The position numbers and the translations under genes are program-made. Shown in pieces: positions 10,302 to 17,560 of a stretch of 64,000 nt of DNA; the stretch's first letter is position 1, and each line of letters begins with the position of its first letter. Where the stretch lies: the NCBI RefSeq assembly GCF_004366735.1, contig NZ_SOQX01000004.1, positions 164,705-228,704 on the forward strand, written 5' to 3'. This stretch comes from Thiohalophilus thiocyanatoxydans. Lineage in GTDB: Bacteria > Pseudomonadota > Gammaproteobacteria > UBA6429 > Thiohalophilaceae. The notes under the pieces were generated by a model. The model did not search any database. It was given only the letters and a program-made list of their open reading frames with translations, and was not told the origin of the DNA.

Positions 10302-11378
10302 ATGACCGGCTCGCGCATCGACAAATGGATCCGCCCCGAGATCCGCGGCCTGCAGGCCTATCACGTGCCCCCGGCCAGGGGCCTGATCAAACTCGATGCG
10401 ATGGAAAACCCCTATCGCTGGCCCGACGCGCTGCTGGATCAATGGCTGGACGTGGTGCGCCAGGTGGAACTCAACCGCTATCCCGATCCCTCGGCCGCCA
10501 GTTTGAAGCAACACCTGCGCGAGGCGATGGCCGTGCCCGAAGGTGCCGAGATATTACTCGGCAACGGCTCGGACGAGATCATCCAGATGATCCTCATGAC
10601 CCTGGCCGACGAACAGCGCAGCGTGCTGTCGGTGGAGCCGGGCTTTGTCATGTACCACATGATCGCCACCTTCACTGACATGCAGTACATCGGCGTGCCG
10701 CTGCAGGACGACTTCTCACTGGATACCCAGGAAATCCTGCACGCCATCGAGCAGTACCAGCCGGCGGTGGTGTTCCTGGCCTATCCCAATAACCCGACCG
10801 GTAACCTGTTCGACAAGAACGATGTAAAAAAGATCATCGACGCCGCGCCGGGGCTGGTGATCATTGACGAGGCGTACCACGCCTTCGCCGGCGACTCGTT
10901 CATGGATGAAGTCAATAATTACGACAACATGCTGGTGATGCGCACCGTCTCCAAGATGGGCCTCGCCGGTTTGCGGCTGGGGTTACTGGCCGGCAACCCG
11001 GCCTGGCTGAACGAATTCGATAAAGTCCGTCTGCCGTACAACATCAGCAGCCTCACCCAGGCCAGTGCCGAATTCGCGCTACAGAATCGTGATGTGCTGA
11101 ATGCGCAGACCGATCAGATCTGTGCCGATCGGGAATTGTTATATGCCGAGATGCAGAAGATTGACGGGCTGACGGTCTATCCCAGCCAGGCGAACTTTGT
11201 TCTGTTTCGCACCCAACCCGGCAAGGCCACGGATATCTTCGAAGCTTTGAAGGGAGAGGGCGTGTTGATCAAGAACCTGGATAAGGCCGGCGGGCTGTTG
11301 AAGGATTGCCTGCGGGTCACCGTCGGTACGCCGGAAGAGAATGCGGCGTTTCTGGCTGCATTGAAGAAAGTTCTGTAA
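10302..11378 (+). CDS. hisC: HisC, histidinol-phosphate aminotransferase
   Basis: 358 residues. Class I/II PLP aminotransferase with the HisC pattern: N-terminal [46 protein letters not shown], and the PLP-lysine region [18 protein letters not shown]. It converts imidazoleacetol phosphate and glutamate to histidinol phosphate. The gene lies 9 bp after hisD. In Pseudomonas the next gene would be algW; here an accessory region of about 24 kb begins. Confidence 0.96.
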   Translation: MTGSRIDKWIRPEIRGLQAYHVPPARGLIKLDAMENPYRWPDALLDQWLDVVRQVELNRYPDPSAASLKQHLREAMAVPEGAEILLGNGSDEIIQMILMTLADEQRSVLSVEPGFVMYHMIATFTDMQYIGVPLQDDFSLDTQEILHAIEQYQPAVVFLAYPNNPTGNLFDKNDVKKIIDAAPGLVIIDEAYHAFAGDSFMDEVNNYDNMLVMRTVSKMGLAGLRLGLLAGNPAWLNEFDKVRLPYNISSLTQASAEFALQNRDVLNAQTDQICADRELLYAEMQKIDGLTVYPSQANFVLFRTQPGKATDIFEALKGEGVLIKNLDKAGGLLKDCLRVTVGTPEENAAFLAALKKVL

Positions 11379-11408
11379 TCTTTCTCCTATGATCCCCTCC
11401 TGGTTATT

Positions 11409-11429
11409 CCCTCCCCTGCAAGGGGAGGG
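11409..11429 (+). terminator. Perfect 9-bp hairpin downstream of hisC
   Basis: CCCTCCCCT, loop GCA, AGGGGAGGG, 30 bp after the hisC stop, followed by CTAGGGTGGGGTGATAAAAA. No U-tract follows directly on the plus strand. Sequences of this kind are widespread intergenic repeats in bacteria. It probably ends or protects the murA-hisGDC transcript. Confidence 0.55.
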
Positions 11430-11465
11430 CTAGGGTGGGGTGATAAAAATCCACTTTCTATTAAA

Positions 11466-11719
11466 TGTTCGCCCTCCAGGCGACCTGAATCTTGAAAGCG
11501 GGCTCTCGCACCCGCGCGGCGAGTGGTGGCTTGTCTCATAGAACCCCTTTGGGTTTCATTATGTTGTCTCGCAGAACCCTCCGGGTTCATTGCGAGTGCC
11601 CTACGCCTCCGGCGTCAGGGCAACCCTACCCATCTCCGATGGGTCAGGGCACCATGCCCGCACCCTGCGGGCTGTTCCTCCTTCCGCTGCGATGCTCGGC
11701 GGCGTCTAACGGGATGAAG
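11466..11719. repeat. Composite hairpin-array element, copy 1 (intact)
   Basis: About 250 bp without a credible gene, made of successive perfect inverted repeats. A head (11466-11510) has stem TCGCC/GGCGA. Then come AACCC-CTTT-GGGTT (11542-11555), GAACCC-TCC-GGGTTC (11574-11588) inside an outer CTCGCA/TGCGAG, ACGCC-TCC-GGCGT inside TGCCCT/AGGGCA (11597-11622), ACCCATC-TCC-GATGGGT inside CCCT/AGGG (11624-11649) and GCCCGCA-CCC-TGCGGGC (11656-11672). It ends in a 59-nt tail (11661-11719) that recurs at 14154-14212. Stem sequences differ, but the loop is repeatedly TCC. The open frames across it are by-products of this structure. Confidence 0.75.
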
Positions 11720-11812
11720 AACCGTCCAGGCGGGGCAGTAAAAAACCTGATACCTCCGAAAAACAACAACTTGCCTGACTCGCAAAGGCAGAAGGGTGTT
11801 GCTAGAATTAAA

Positions 11813-11836
11813 TTGTTTCAGGCATGCCTGAAACAA
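11813..11836. promoter_or_regulatory. 24-bp perfect palindrome, probable toxin-antitoxin operator
   Basis: TTGTTTCAGGCA followed directly by its exact reverse complement TGCCTGAAACAA. It lies 30 bp before the antitoxin ATG and just after a -10-like TAGAAT (11803-11808). Type II toxin-antitoxin operons usually repress themselves by antitoxin binding to such palindromes over the promoter, so this is the likely operator. A convincing -35 at normal spacing was not found. Confidence 0.75.
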
Positions 11837-11866
11837 GAACAGCGCTCATATATGCAGGGATACAAT

Positions 11867-12061
11867 ATGTCGAACGTGAAAGAGAAAATGACAGAAGTCA
11901 TCCGGTCCCAGCCGGAAGACGCAAGCTATGAAGATATCATGCGCGAACTGGCCTTCGAACGCATGGTCGAACGCGGCCTGGAGGACTCACGCGATGGACG
12001 CGTAATCTCGAATGACGATATGGAACATCGGATTCATTATGGTAGAAATAAAATGGACTGA
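11867..12061 (+). CDS. Antitoxin of a ParE/RelE-type toxin-antitoxin pair
   Basis: 64 residues from ATG 11867, with CAGGGA 6 nt upstream. The sequence starts MSNVKEKMTEVIRSQPEDAS and continues YEDIMRELAFERMVERGLED, then SRDGRVISNDDMEHRI. This is the pattern of small helical antitoxins found beside ParE-family toxins (helical DNA-binding N-terminus, then a toxin-binding tail). The toxin gene overlaps its last 23 nt, and a 24-bp palindrome lies in front. The antitoxin is expected to neutralise the toxin and repress the operon. The longer upstream frame crosses the hairpin array and is not credible. Confidence 0.88.
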   Translation: MSNVKEKMTEVIRSQPEDASYEDIMRELAFERMVERGLEDSRDGRVISNDDMEHRIHYGRNKMD

Positions 12062-12335
12062 AGAGTCACAGCGCTGGCTTCGCGATATCTACGATTACAT
12101 TGCAATTGATAACCCAACAGCAGCACAGGAAGTTGTCTCGGGAATTTATAAAAAAGCTCAGGAGCTACGCCACTTTCCCGAAATAGGTGCCCGGTATCGT
12201 AAGGTAGCTGATGGCGAGATACGCATCCTTCTCTATGGGCATTACCGGATTGCCTATCTTCTCAAGTCGTCGTCCCGGATTGATATTCTCGGTGTTTTTC
12301 ATGGGGCGCTGGATATTGAACGGTATTTTCCATGA
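12039..12335 (+). CDS. ParE/RelE-superfamily toxin
   Basis: 98 residues from ATG 12039 (MVEIKWTEESQRWLRDIYDY). The pattern of the family is clear: W-T-x-x-A/S near the start, IYDYIAIDNPTAAQEVVSGI, a P-x-x-G motif in HFPEIGARYRKV, then EIRILLYGHYRIAYLL and a C-terminal ILGVFHGALDIERYF. ParE members poison gyrase and RelE members cleave mRNA on the ribosome; the target cannot be told from sequence, though the C-terminal form is ParE-like. It is coupled to the antitoxin by a 23-nt overlap. Both genes sit between hairpin arrays. Confidence 0.88.
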   Translation: MVEIKWTEESQRWLRDIYDYIAIDNPTAAQEVVSGIYKKAQELRHFPEIGARYRKVADGEIRILLYGHYRIAYLLKSSSRIDILGVFHGALDIERYFP

Positions 12336-12341
12336 GCGCAC

Positions 12342-12577
12342 TGTTCGCCCTGCGGGCGGGCCTGAATTTTGAAAGCGGGCTCTCGTGGGAGGCGATTCCA
12401 TCGGCGACTCTCGCCGGAGCCACCTTACCTATCTAAATGTTCGCCCTGCGGGCGAGCTGGATCTTGAAAGCGAGCTTTTGTGGGAGGCGATTCCATCGGC
12501 GACTCTCGCCGGAGCCACCTTGCCTATCTAAATGTTTGCCCTCCGGGCGAGCTTGATCTCGAAAGCGCTGACCCGCC
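12342..12577. repeat. Tandem repeat of a 95-96 bp unit, two full copies and a partial
   Basis: Unit starts at 12342, 12438 and 12533, each opening TGTTCGCCCTGCGGGCG or a close variant, then GAATTTTGAAAGCGGGC-like and GTGGGAGGCGATTCCATCGG with CGACTCTCGCCGGAGCCACC. Units 1 and 2 are nearly identical; the third diverges after about 45 bp into a hairpin array. Each unit has a CGCCC-TGC-GGGCG hairpin and a CGGCGA-CTC-TCGCCG hairpin. A further head copy is at 11466. The stretch follows the toxin gene and holds no gene. Confidence 0.8.
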
Positions 12578-12721
12578 AGCGCGCCTCGGGTTCATCTGAC
12601 GAAGGCCATCCCTGGCCTTCGCACTTCGTGCAGCCTCCGGCTGCCCAAATTCGTTCCCGACGAATTTGTCGTTGTAACGCGACAACGAAACGAACCAAAG
12701 GAAACGCCCCCTGTTCGGTCA
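12533..12721. repeat. Composite hairpin-array element, copy 2, left part (before the IS)
   Basis: Head GCCC-TCC-GGGC (12538-12548), then CGAAGGCCA-TCCC-TGGCCTTCG (12600-12621), GCAC-TTC-GTGC (12621-12631), GCAGCC-TCC-GGCTGC (12630-12644), AAATTCGT-TCCCG-ACGAATTT (12647-12667) and CGTTGT-AACGCG-ACAACG (12670-12687). It breaks off at the left end of the IS481-family element. The matching 59-nt tail lies beyond the IS at 14154-14212, so the element appears split by the insertion. Confidence 0.7.
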
Positions 12722-14016
12722 AGACACATCGGTAACAGAAAAGTCCAGGTATATGGGTAACACATTTTCTATGCTGAGGGCACCGACAAGGGAGGTGCCC
12801 CATGCCCTGGAGAACTGTGACACCGATGGACGAGAAACTGCTTTTTATTGCCGACTATCTGCGCGGGAATCAGAAGAACTTTACCCAGTTGTGCCGGTTG
12901 TACTGCATCAGCCGTAAGACGGGCTACAAGTGGGTCAGTCGTTATGAGCAGCAGGGGATGGACGGTCTCGACGAGCAGAGTCGTCGCCCCCGACAAAGCC
13001 CACTACGCACGCCCTATGCGATTCGCCAGGCCATTATCGAGCTGCGGACCGGTTCCCGTAGTCCACCGGGTGCCAAGAAGCTGCAAGCGATGCTGGTGAA
13101 ACGATTTCCCCATGAGACGCCGCCGTCTTTAACCACGATCTATACGATCCTGCATGAAGCCGATCTCGTCCGACCACGCAAAAAGCGGTCCCGGGTGATG
13201 CCTTATGCCCAGCCATTCTCGCCGGTGCAGGCGCCCAATGAACTGTGGAGCGTGGATTACAAGGGCCAGATGAAACTGGCCAATGGCCGCTGGTGTTACC
13301 CCCTGACGGTGATGGATCATGACAGTCGTTACCTGTTGGGCTGTCAGGGTCTGGAAGGCCCCACCTATGCGGCGACCCGTGATCAATTTATCCGCCTGTT
13401 CCGCGAATACGGCCTGCCACAACGGATCCGCAGTGATAACGGGACGCCGTTCGCCTCACGGGCCGCCGGCGGCCTGTCCCGGCTGTCGGTCTGGTGGGTG
13501 CGGCTGGGGATCCGTCCGGAACGGATCGAGCCGGGCAAGCCACAACAAAACGGGCGGCATGAACGCATGCATCGGACGTTGAAGCATGCCACCGCCAAAC
13601 CGCCAGCCCCGACTCTGGCGGTGCAGCAACGACGCTTTGATGAGTTTATCCATGACTACAACGTGAATCGCCCCCATGAAGCACTCGGTCAGCAACCGCC
13701 GGTGACACACTATCGCTCTTCCCCGCGAGAGTACCCGGCAAAACTGCCAGAACTGGACTATCCAGACTATTATCAACGTTATCAGGTGCGCAGTAGCGGG
13801 GTGATTTACAGCCATAGTGGGCAGATATATGTCTCTCATCTACTGCAAGGAGAGACAGTGGGCCTGGAGGAGGTGGATGATGGGGTTTTAGACGTCTACT
13901 ATGGCCCGATCCGATTAGGCTATATTGATTTACAGGACCAGCGAGGGAGAAGCTGTCCTTACTGGACACTCAAAGTGTAACCCATGTCCCTGGACAAAAG
14001 TGTTACCGATGTCCCT
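12722..14016 (+). mobile_element. IS481-family insertion sequence
   Basis: About 1.3 kb with one transposase gene between imperfect inverted ends of about 42 bp. Left end 12722-12763 reads AGACACATCGGTAACA, then GTCCAGG and ATGGGTAACAC. The right end, 13975-14016 in reverse complement, reads AGGGACATCGGTAACA, then GTCCAGG and ATGGGTTACAC. The transposase stop codon lies inside the right inverted repeat. The exact outer boundary and a target duplication could not be fixed by eye. It interrupts a hairpin-array element. Confidence 0.88.
12802..13980 (+). CDS. IS481-family transposase, apparently intact
   Basis: 392 residues. An N-terminal helix-turn-helix (about 18-60, LCRLYCISRKTGYKWVSRY) recognises the ends. 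A central RNase H-like integrase core carries the DDE triad: D152 in ELWSVDYKG, D212 in IRSDNGTPF and E254 in NGRHERMHRTLK. The C-terminus includes NRPHEALGQQPP, typical of the family. ATG 12802 has a strong ribosome site (GGGAGGTG, 4-5 nt away); MDEKLL at 12826 is an alternative. No frameshift or stop interrupts it, so the element could still be mobile. Confidence 0.94.
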   Translation: MPWRTVTPMDEKLLFIADYLRGNQKNFTQLCRLYCISRKTGYKWVSRYEQQGMDGLDEQSRRPRQSPLRTPYAIRQAIIELRTGSRSPPGAKKLQAMLVKRFPHETPPSLTTIYTILHEADLVRPRKKRSRVMPYAQPFSPVQAPNELWSVDYKGQMKLANGRWCYPLTVMDHDSRYLLGCQGLEGPTYAATRDQFIRLFREYGLPQRIRSDNGTPFASRAAGGLSRLSVWWVRLGIRPERIEPGKPQQNGRHERMHRTLKHATAKPPAPTLAVQQRRFDEFIHDYNVNRPHEALGQQPPVTHYRSSPREYPAKLPELDYPDYYQRYQVRSSGVIYSHSGQIYVSHLLQGETVGLEEVDDGVLDVYYGPIRLGYIDLQDQRGRSCPYWTLKV

Positions 14017-14212
14017 GACTCGTACACCCCGAAAGACGCCGCCGTTTCAGCCATTTCCAATGGCTGAAACGGTCCCCTGCGGTTCTCGCTCCAGTCGTGC
14101 TCGCCCGACGGCACGTCCCTGTGCCGTCGAGCGAGTGGCGGCATCCCTACCGCCACCCTCCGGGCTAATCCTCCTTCCACTGCGATGCTCAGCGGCGTCT
14201 AACGGGATCAAG
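14017..14212. repeat. Composite hairpin-array element, copy 2, right part (after the IS)
   Basis: It contains a 14-bp perfect stem with TCC loop (14042-14072, arms CCGTTTCAGCCATT and AATGGCTGAAACGG), CGACGGCAC-GTCCCT-GTGCCGTCG inside CTCGC/GCGAG (14100-14135), and GTGGCGG-CATCCCTA-CCGCCAC (14135-14156). It ends with a 59-nt tail (14154-14212) matching 11661-11719 at about 53 of 59 positions. No gene is visible from 14017 to the next start at 14358; the base composition turns AT-rich after about 14280. Confidence 0.7.
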
Positions 14213-14357
14213 GAGTTAGTAGTGAGGTTAGGGGAAACCCGTAGAAGCAGGTACGTGTCAAGGCTTGGAATGTGTGGAAATCGGGAGTAGGGTTGCTAGG
14301 ATTAGGGTTAATTAAAAACAAAATTTATTGGGTTAGGCGGGCGACGAGGAAATATAG

Positions 14358-14969
14358 ATGGATATTTTCACCAAATTCAACCGCAAAAGTATTGATGACA
14401 GACAAATTGATACTTTGATTGGGCTAAGTAAAGGGATGGTAGCAGATGGGAGGATCAATCAGGCCGAAGCGGAAGCACTGCTAAATTGGCTTATGCAAAG
14501 CAGGCAAGCCAGCAACAATCCGATTATCCTTAATTTGCTCGAAAAAGTAAGTACGATGCTTGAAGACGGGGTCCTGGATGACGAAGAGTCAGCAGAACTT
14601 TTTAGTATTTTGAGGAAGGTCAGCGGTGATTCATCAGAGATTGGTGAAGTGGCAAAGAGTACATCACTCCCGATCAATAAGCCGGATCCTGAAATTATAT
14701 TTGTGGGCATGTCGTTTATTTTTACTGGTACCTGTGCGTATGGGACAAGGAAGCAATGTCAGGAGGCTATAGAGTCTCTGGGCGGTATAAATGCAAAGAG
14801 TGTCACGAAATCTCTGAATTATTTGGTTCTTGGTACTTACGTAACAGACAGTTGGGTACATGAAAACTATGGTCGTAAAATTGAAAAAGCCATGAGGTAT
14901 CGAGATGATGGTGTTCCATTAGTAATAACAACAGAAGAGCATTGGATAAATTCAGGTAATTTGGGCTAA
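14358..14969 (+). CDS. BRCT-domain protein with a TerB-like helical N-terminus
   Basis: 203 residues. The C-terminal half (about 113-200) is a BRCT domain of the NAD-dependent DNA ligase type: FVGMSFIFTGTCAYGTRKQC, then AIESLGGINAKSVTKSLNYL, VLGTYVTDSWVHENYGRKIE and a late Trp. The N-terminal half (about 15-90) is helical with GLSKGMVADGRINQAEAEAL and LEDGVLDDEESAELFSIL, resembling the acidic repeats of TerB-like domains. No ligase or nuclease domain is attached. BRCT domains bind phosphoproteins or DNA ends, so a role in DNA damage or phage response is possible but not shown. Codon use is clearly more AT-rich than in the flanking housekeeping genes, suggesting transfer. Confidence 0.82.
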   Translation: MDIFTKFNRKSIDDRQIDTLIGLSKGMVADGRINQAEAEALLNWLMQSRQASNNPIILNLLEKVSTMLEDGVLDDEESAELFSILRKVSGDSSEIGEVAKSTSLPINKPDPEIIFVGMSFIFTGTCAYGTRKQCQEAIESLGGINAKSVTKSLNYLVLGTYVTDSWVHENYGRKIEKAMRYRDDGVPLVITTEEHWINSGNLG

Positions 14970-15283
14970 TTTAAAATAAACGAACTATAGAAGGATAGGC
15001 TCAGGTCCTGGCTTTTGCCTTTCAGCTAGAAAAAGGCAAGACCTAACTCCGGTATTTTTATTCTATAAGTATGGTTAAAATTAAACCTCTCCGATACCTT
15101 TTTGTCCAATGTTCGCTGAAAAATTATAATAAGGAAAAAATGGGGGCGCAGATCTTTCCAGTATTTTGACGAGGAAGCGTTCAGCGTAGATCTCGGTTTT
15201 ACTGTTTGATCATTTTGTAAATTGTAAGTTGTTTATTTGTATATAGAACTAAAAATATTTTTATGGCGTAAGCGGAGGCCTGT
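14970..15283. other. AT-rich intergenic stretch with one possible hairpin
   Basis: 314 bp without a credible gene. TTGCCTTT (15015-15022) pairs with AAAGGCAA (15032-15039), and GGTC (15004-15007) with GACC (15040-15043), leaving a 7-nt internal bulge. This could end the BRCT-gene transcript. The remainder is AT-rich and likely contains the promoter of the lipoprotein gene, but no clean -35/-10 pair was found. Confidence 0.4.
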
Positions 15284-15565
15284 ATGAGATTGTATGTTTT
15301 TTTTGTCGCGGTTCTTCTGGTTGGTTGTGTATCATCTTCTGGTGTTGTTATGACGGGAAGCGATACTTACATGATATCACGTTCAGAGAAAGGATTTGAT
15401 ACCACTGGTGCGAGAGTTAAAGCCGACGCGATAAAAGAAGCTAACGAATATTGCACTTCAAAAGGAAAAGATATCGAGCTAGTGCACTCTGACAATCAGG
15501 ATATGAAGCCATTTAGGGCCGATGCGCAAGCAACAATAGAGTTTAAATGTATTGAGAAAGATTAA
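15284..15565 (+). CDS. Small lipoprotein of unknown function
   Basis: 93 residues. Lipobox LLVGC with C15 as the modified residue, after a short hydrophobic signal. The mature part reads TGSDTYMISRSEKGFDTTGA, then KADAIKEANEYCTSKGKDIE and ends ATIEFKC. Two further Cys could form a disulfide. I recall similar small lipoproteins in other proteobacteria with a Gly-x-Asp-Thr-Tyr start and an A-x-x-EAN-x-YC core, all uncharacterised. GGAGG lies 6 nt before the ATG. AT-rich, like its neighbours. Confidence 0.75.
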   Translation: MRLYVFFVAVLLVGCVSSSGVVMTGSDTYMISRSEKGFDTTGARVKADAIKEANEYCTSKGKDIELVHSDNQDMKPFRADAQATIEFKCIEKD

Positions 15566-15635
15566 CGTGTAATGGGTAGTGGCCCTTTCCAGTACGACGA
15601 ATATCGAGCTGATTTTCAATAAGGAATTCGAACGA

Positions 15636-16238
15636 ATGTGGGAAAATTTGTTGTCTGCTCTGGGTGGCGCGATTATTGGTGGCGGAATTGCGGGGTTTTT
15701 CTCTCTTAAATCTACCAATAAGGCCCACGAAAACGCAGTTGCCCTTGAAGAGAAAAAACAGTTGGAATTGATGAGTGGCCTGCTACAGGGTCTACATGAC
15801 GAACTCGAAACACTCTGGGACACCTATTCAGATGGAGTTGGGGTCCAACTTGAGGCTCTGGGCGAGGATAAACCACTTTTGATGTACTACCCGGTTACAC
15901 AGGAATACTTTCCGATTTATATGGGAAATTCGTTCTTGATTGGAAGAATCGAGGATACAGATCTTCGAAAGAAGATCGTCACTACTTACACAAAGGCACG
16001 TGGACTTATCGACTCGTATCGCTTAAATAACGATATGGTTAAAAAATTTGAGCATTGGCAGTCTATGTATAGGCAAACCGGTCAAGGCGTGTTCAACGAG
16101 CATGCGGAGGATTATTACGGTCGTCTATCTAAGTATGCCAAAAAAATCAAGAAGTCCCACGATGAGCTTAAGGCTAGCAAGGCCGAAGTTCTTAGGGCTC
16201 TCCAGAAGACGGGCGTGCTAGTTGGAAATAATTCCTGA
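15636..16238 (+). CDS. Membrane-anchored hypothetical protein
   Basis: 200 residues from ATG 15636, which has AAGGA 10 nt upstream; an in-frame GTG at 15579 has no such site. One N-terminal membrane segment (about residues 4-25, LLSALGGAIIGGGIAGFFSL) is followed by a charged, mostly helical cytoplasmic or periplasmic part of about 170 residues with coiled-coil character (KAHENAVALEEKKQLELMSG and a Lys/Glu-rich C-terminal helix). I do not recognise a family. It lies among unrelated AT-rich genes, 70 bp after the small lipoprotein gene. Confidence 0.7.
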   Translation: MWENLLSALGGAIIGGGIAGFFSLKSTNKAHENAVALEEKKQLELMSGLLQGLHDELETLWDTYSDGVGVQLEALGEDKPLLMYYPVTQEYFPIYMGNSFLIGRIEDTDLRKKIVTTYTKARGLIDSYRLNNDMVKKFEHWQSMYRQTGQGVFNEHAEDYYGRLSKYAKKIKKSHDELKASKAEVLRALQKTGVLVGNNS

Positions 16239-16315
16239 TTAAAGGTATCAAGTCCCTTTAACTTCTTGCAGATGTAAATCATAAGGCCCGCATCATTCCT
16301 CGGAAGGAGAAGAAA

Positions 16316-17410
16316 ATGAAACGTTTTTTCGCCATTGCTTACGGCCTCATGGCTATGGCCCTGGTTGCTTGCAACGACATCGGTACGACGTCGAAATCGA
16401 ACCAGAATGTGTCGGACAGCCTGGAGATCGTGGCAGAGCTGGACAAGGGCCCCGGCAACATCACGGTAACGCCTGACGGAGAAGTCGTCGTCAGCTTGCA
16501 TCAGTTTTACAATCATGAACTACGGGTGGCAAGTGTTAGTGACGAGGGGCAGCTTGTGCCGTTTGCCGCTGACGCCGATGTTAACTCGGTCCTCGGGCTG
16601 CAGGCTGATGCTGAGGGCGTAGTCTGGTTGTTGGACAATGCCATGCGCGGCGGCGCTACCCGCCGTCTGGTGGGCTGGGATCCTTCGGCGGAGCGTGTCG
16701 TGGCGGACATTGATCTCACCGATGTGACGACTGACAGCGCGTTTCTTAATGATCTGGCCGTGGATCCCGGGCGCAATACCGTTTATATCGCCGACCCTGC
16801 CGGTGGGGCAGATGCGGCTATTATTGTGGTCGATCTGGAACGGGGCACTGCTCGTCGGGTTCTGGAAGGTCACAAAAGCGTCATCCCCGAAGATATCGAT
16901 CTGATCATTGACGGCACTCCTCTACAGATCAGGCAGGACGACGGTACGATGGTTCGCCCGCGGGTTGGCATCAATCCGATCGCTCTGGACAAGGAGGGGG
17001 AATGGTTGTATTACGGCCCGATGCATGGACGCACGATGTACCGAATCCGCACGGCCGACCTGCGTAATTCTGACCTGGCGTCAGAGGACAGGGCAAAGAA
17101 GGTCGAACGCTGGGCGGACAAGCCGATCTGTGACGGTATATCCATCGACGATGCCGGGAACATCTATCTCGGTGATCTGGCAAACAATGCCATCGGCGTT
17201 ATCGGTTCCGACCGTGAATATCGCGTGTTGATGTCGGATTCCCGTTTGTCGTGGATTGATGCATTCAGCTTCGGCCCTGACGGTTATCTCTATACAGTGG
17301 CCAACCAGTTGCACCGTAGTGCCGTGCTTAACGGCGGTGAATCGGCGACCCGTCCGCCTTACCTGATCCTGAAGTTCCGGCCGCTATCCGAAGGCACGAC
17401 CGGGCGATAG
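16316..17410 (+). CDS. Lipoprotein of the major royal jelly/Yellow-like beta-propeller type
   Basis: 364 residues. Lipoprotein signal with lipobox ALVAC (C19). The mature part is a six-bladed-propeller-like repeat protein: GPGNITVTPDGEVVVSLHQF, VLGLQADAEGVVWLLDNAM, FLNDLAVDPGRNTVYIADPA, NPIALDKEGEWLYYGPMHG, ICDGISIDDAGNIYLGDLA and SFGPDGYLYTVANQLHR. These match the MRJP/Yellow family, related to SMP-30-type lactonases. The substrate is unknown; bacterial members are often secreted or outer-membrane attached. GGAAGGAG precedes the ATG. GC content is closer to the housekeeping genes than its AT-rich neighbours, so it may have a separate origin. Confidence 0.85.
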   Translation: MKRFFAIAYGLMAMALVACNDIGTTSKSNQNVSDSLEIVAELDKGPGNITVTPDGEVVVSLHQFYNHELRVASVSDEGQLVPFAADADVNSVLGLQADAEGVVWLLDNAMRGGATRRLVGWDPSAERVVADIDLTDVTTDSAFLNDLAVDPGRNTVYIADPAGGADAAIIVVDLERGTARRVLEGHKSVIPEDIDLIIDGTPLQIRQDDGTMVRPRVGINPIALDKEGEWLYYGPMHGRTMYRIRTADLRNSDLASEDRAKKVERWADKPICDGISIDDAGNIYLGDLANNAIGVIGSDREYRVLMSDSRLSWIDAFSFGPDGYLYTVANQLHRSAVLNGGESATRPPYLILKFRPLSEGTTGR

Positions 17411-17560
17411 CAGGATCAGGCAGGCAGATAATTACGGACAGATAACGTTAAACGATAGTGACGGTCCGGTTGCTTATCTGAACTCGTAGCCATCTGTTAA
17501 ACAGCAGCGGAAAAAATAAACCCGCTCAATTTCTTAAACTATTAGTGAATAGAGGGAACG

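Noticed and set aside
11492-12061. A 189-residue antitoxin starting upstream in the hairpin array
   Set aside because: The N-terminal 125 codons come from palindromic repeats. A normal start with ribosome site exists at 11867, giving the expected antitoxin size, and the operator palindrome would otherwise lie inside the gene.
12342-12577. CRISPR array
   Set aside because: The repeats are 95-96 bp units placed head to tail without spacers, and no cas gene is nearby. The AACTGCC array at 19152-19226 is a simple 7-bp repeat.
11700-14345. Integron cassette array (GTCTAAC at 11704-11710 and 14196-14202, GTTAGGC near 14335, toxin-antitoxin cargo)
   Set aside because: The GTCTAAC boxes fit the inverse core pattern RYYYAAC, but no correctly spaced complementary GTTRRRY core with L-boxes follows either copy, and no integrase is present. 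The hairpins lie outside the candidate site.
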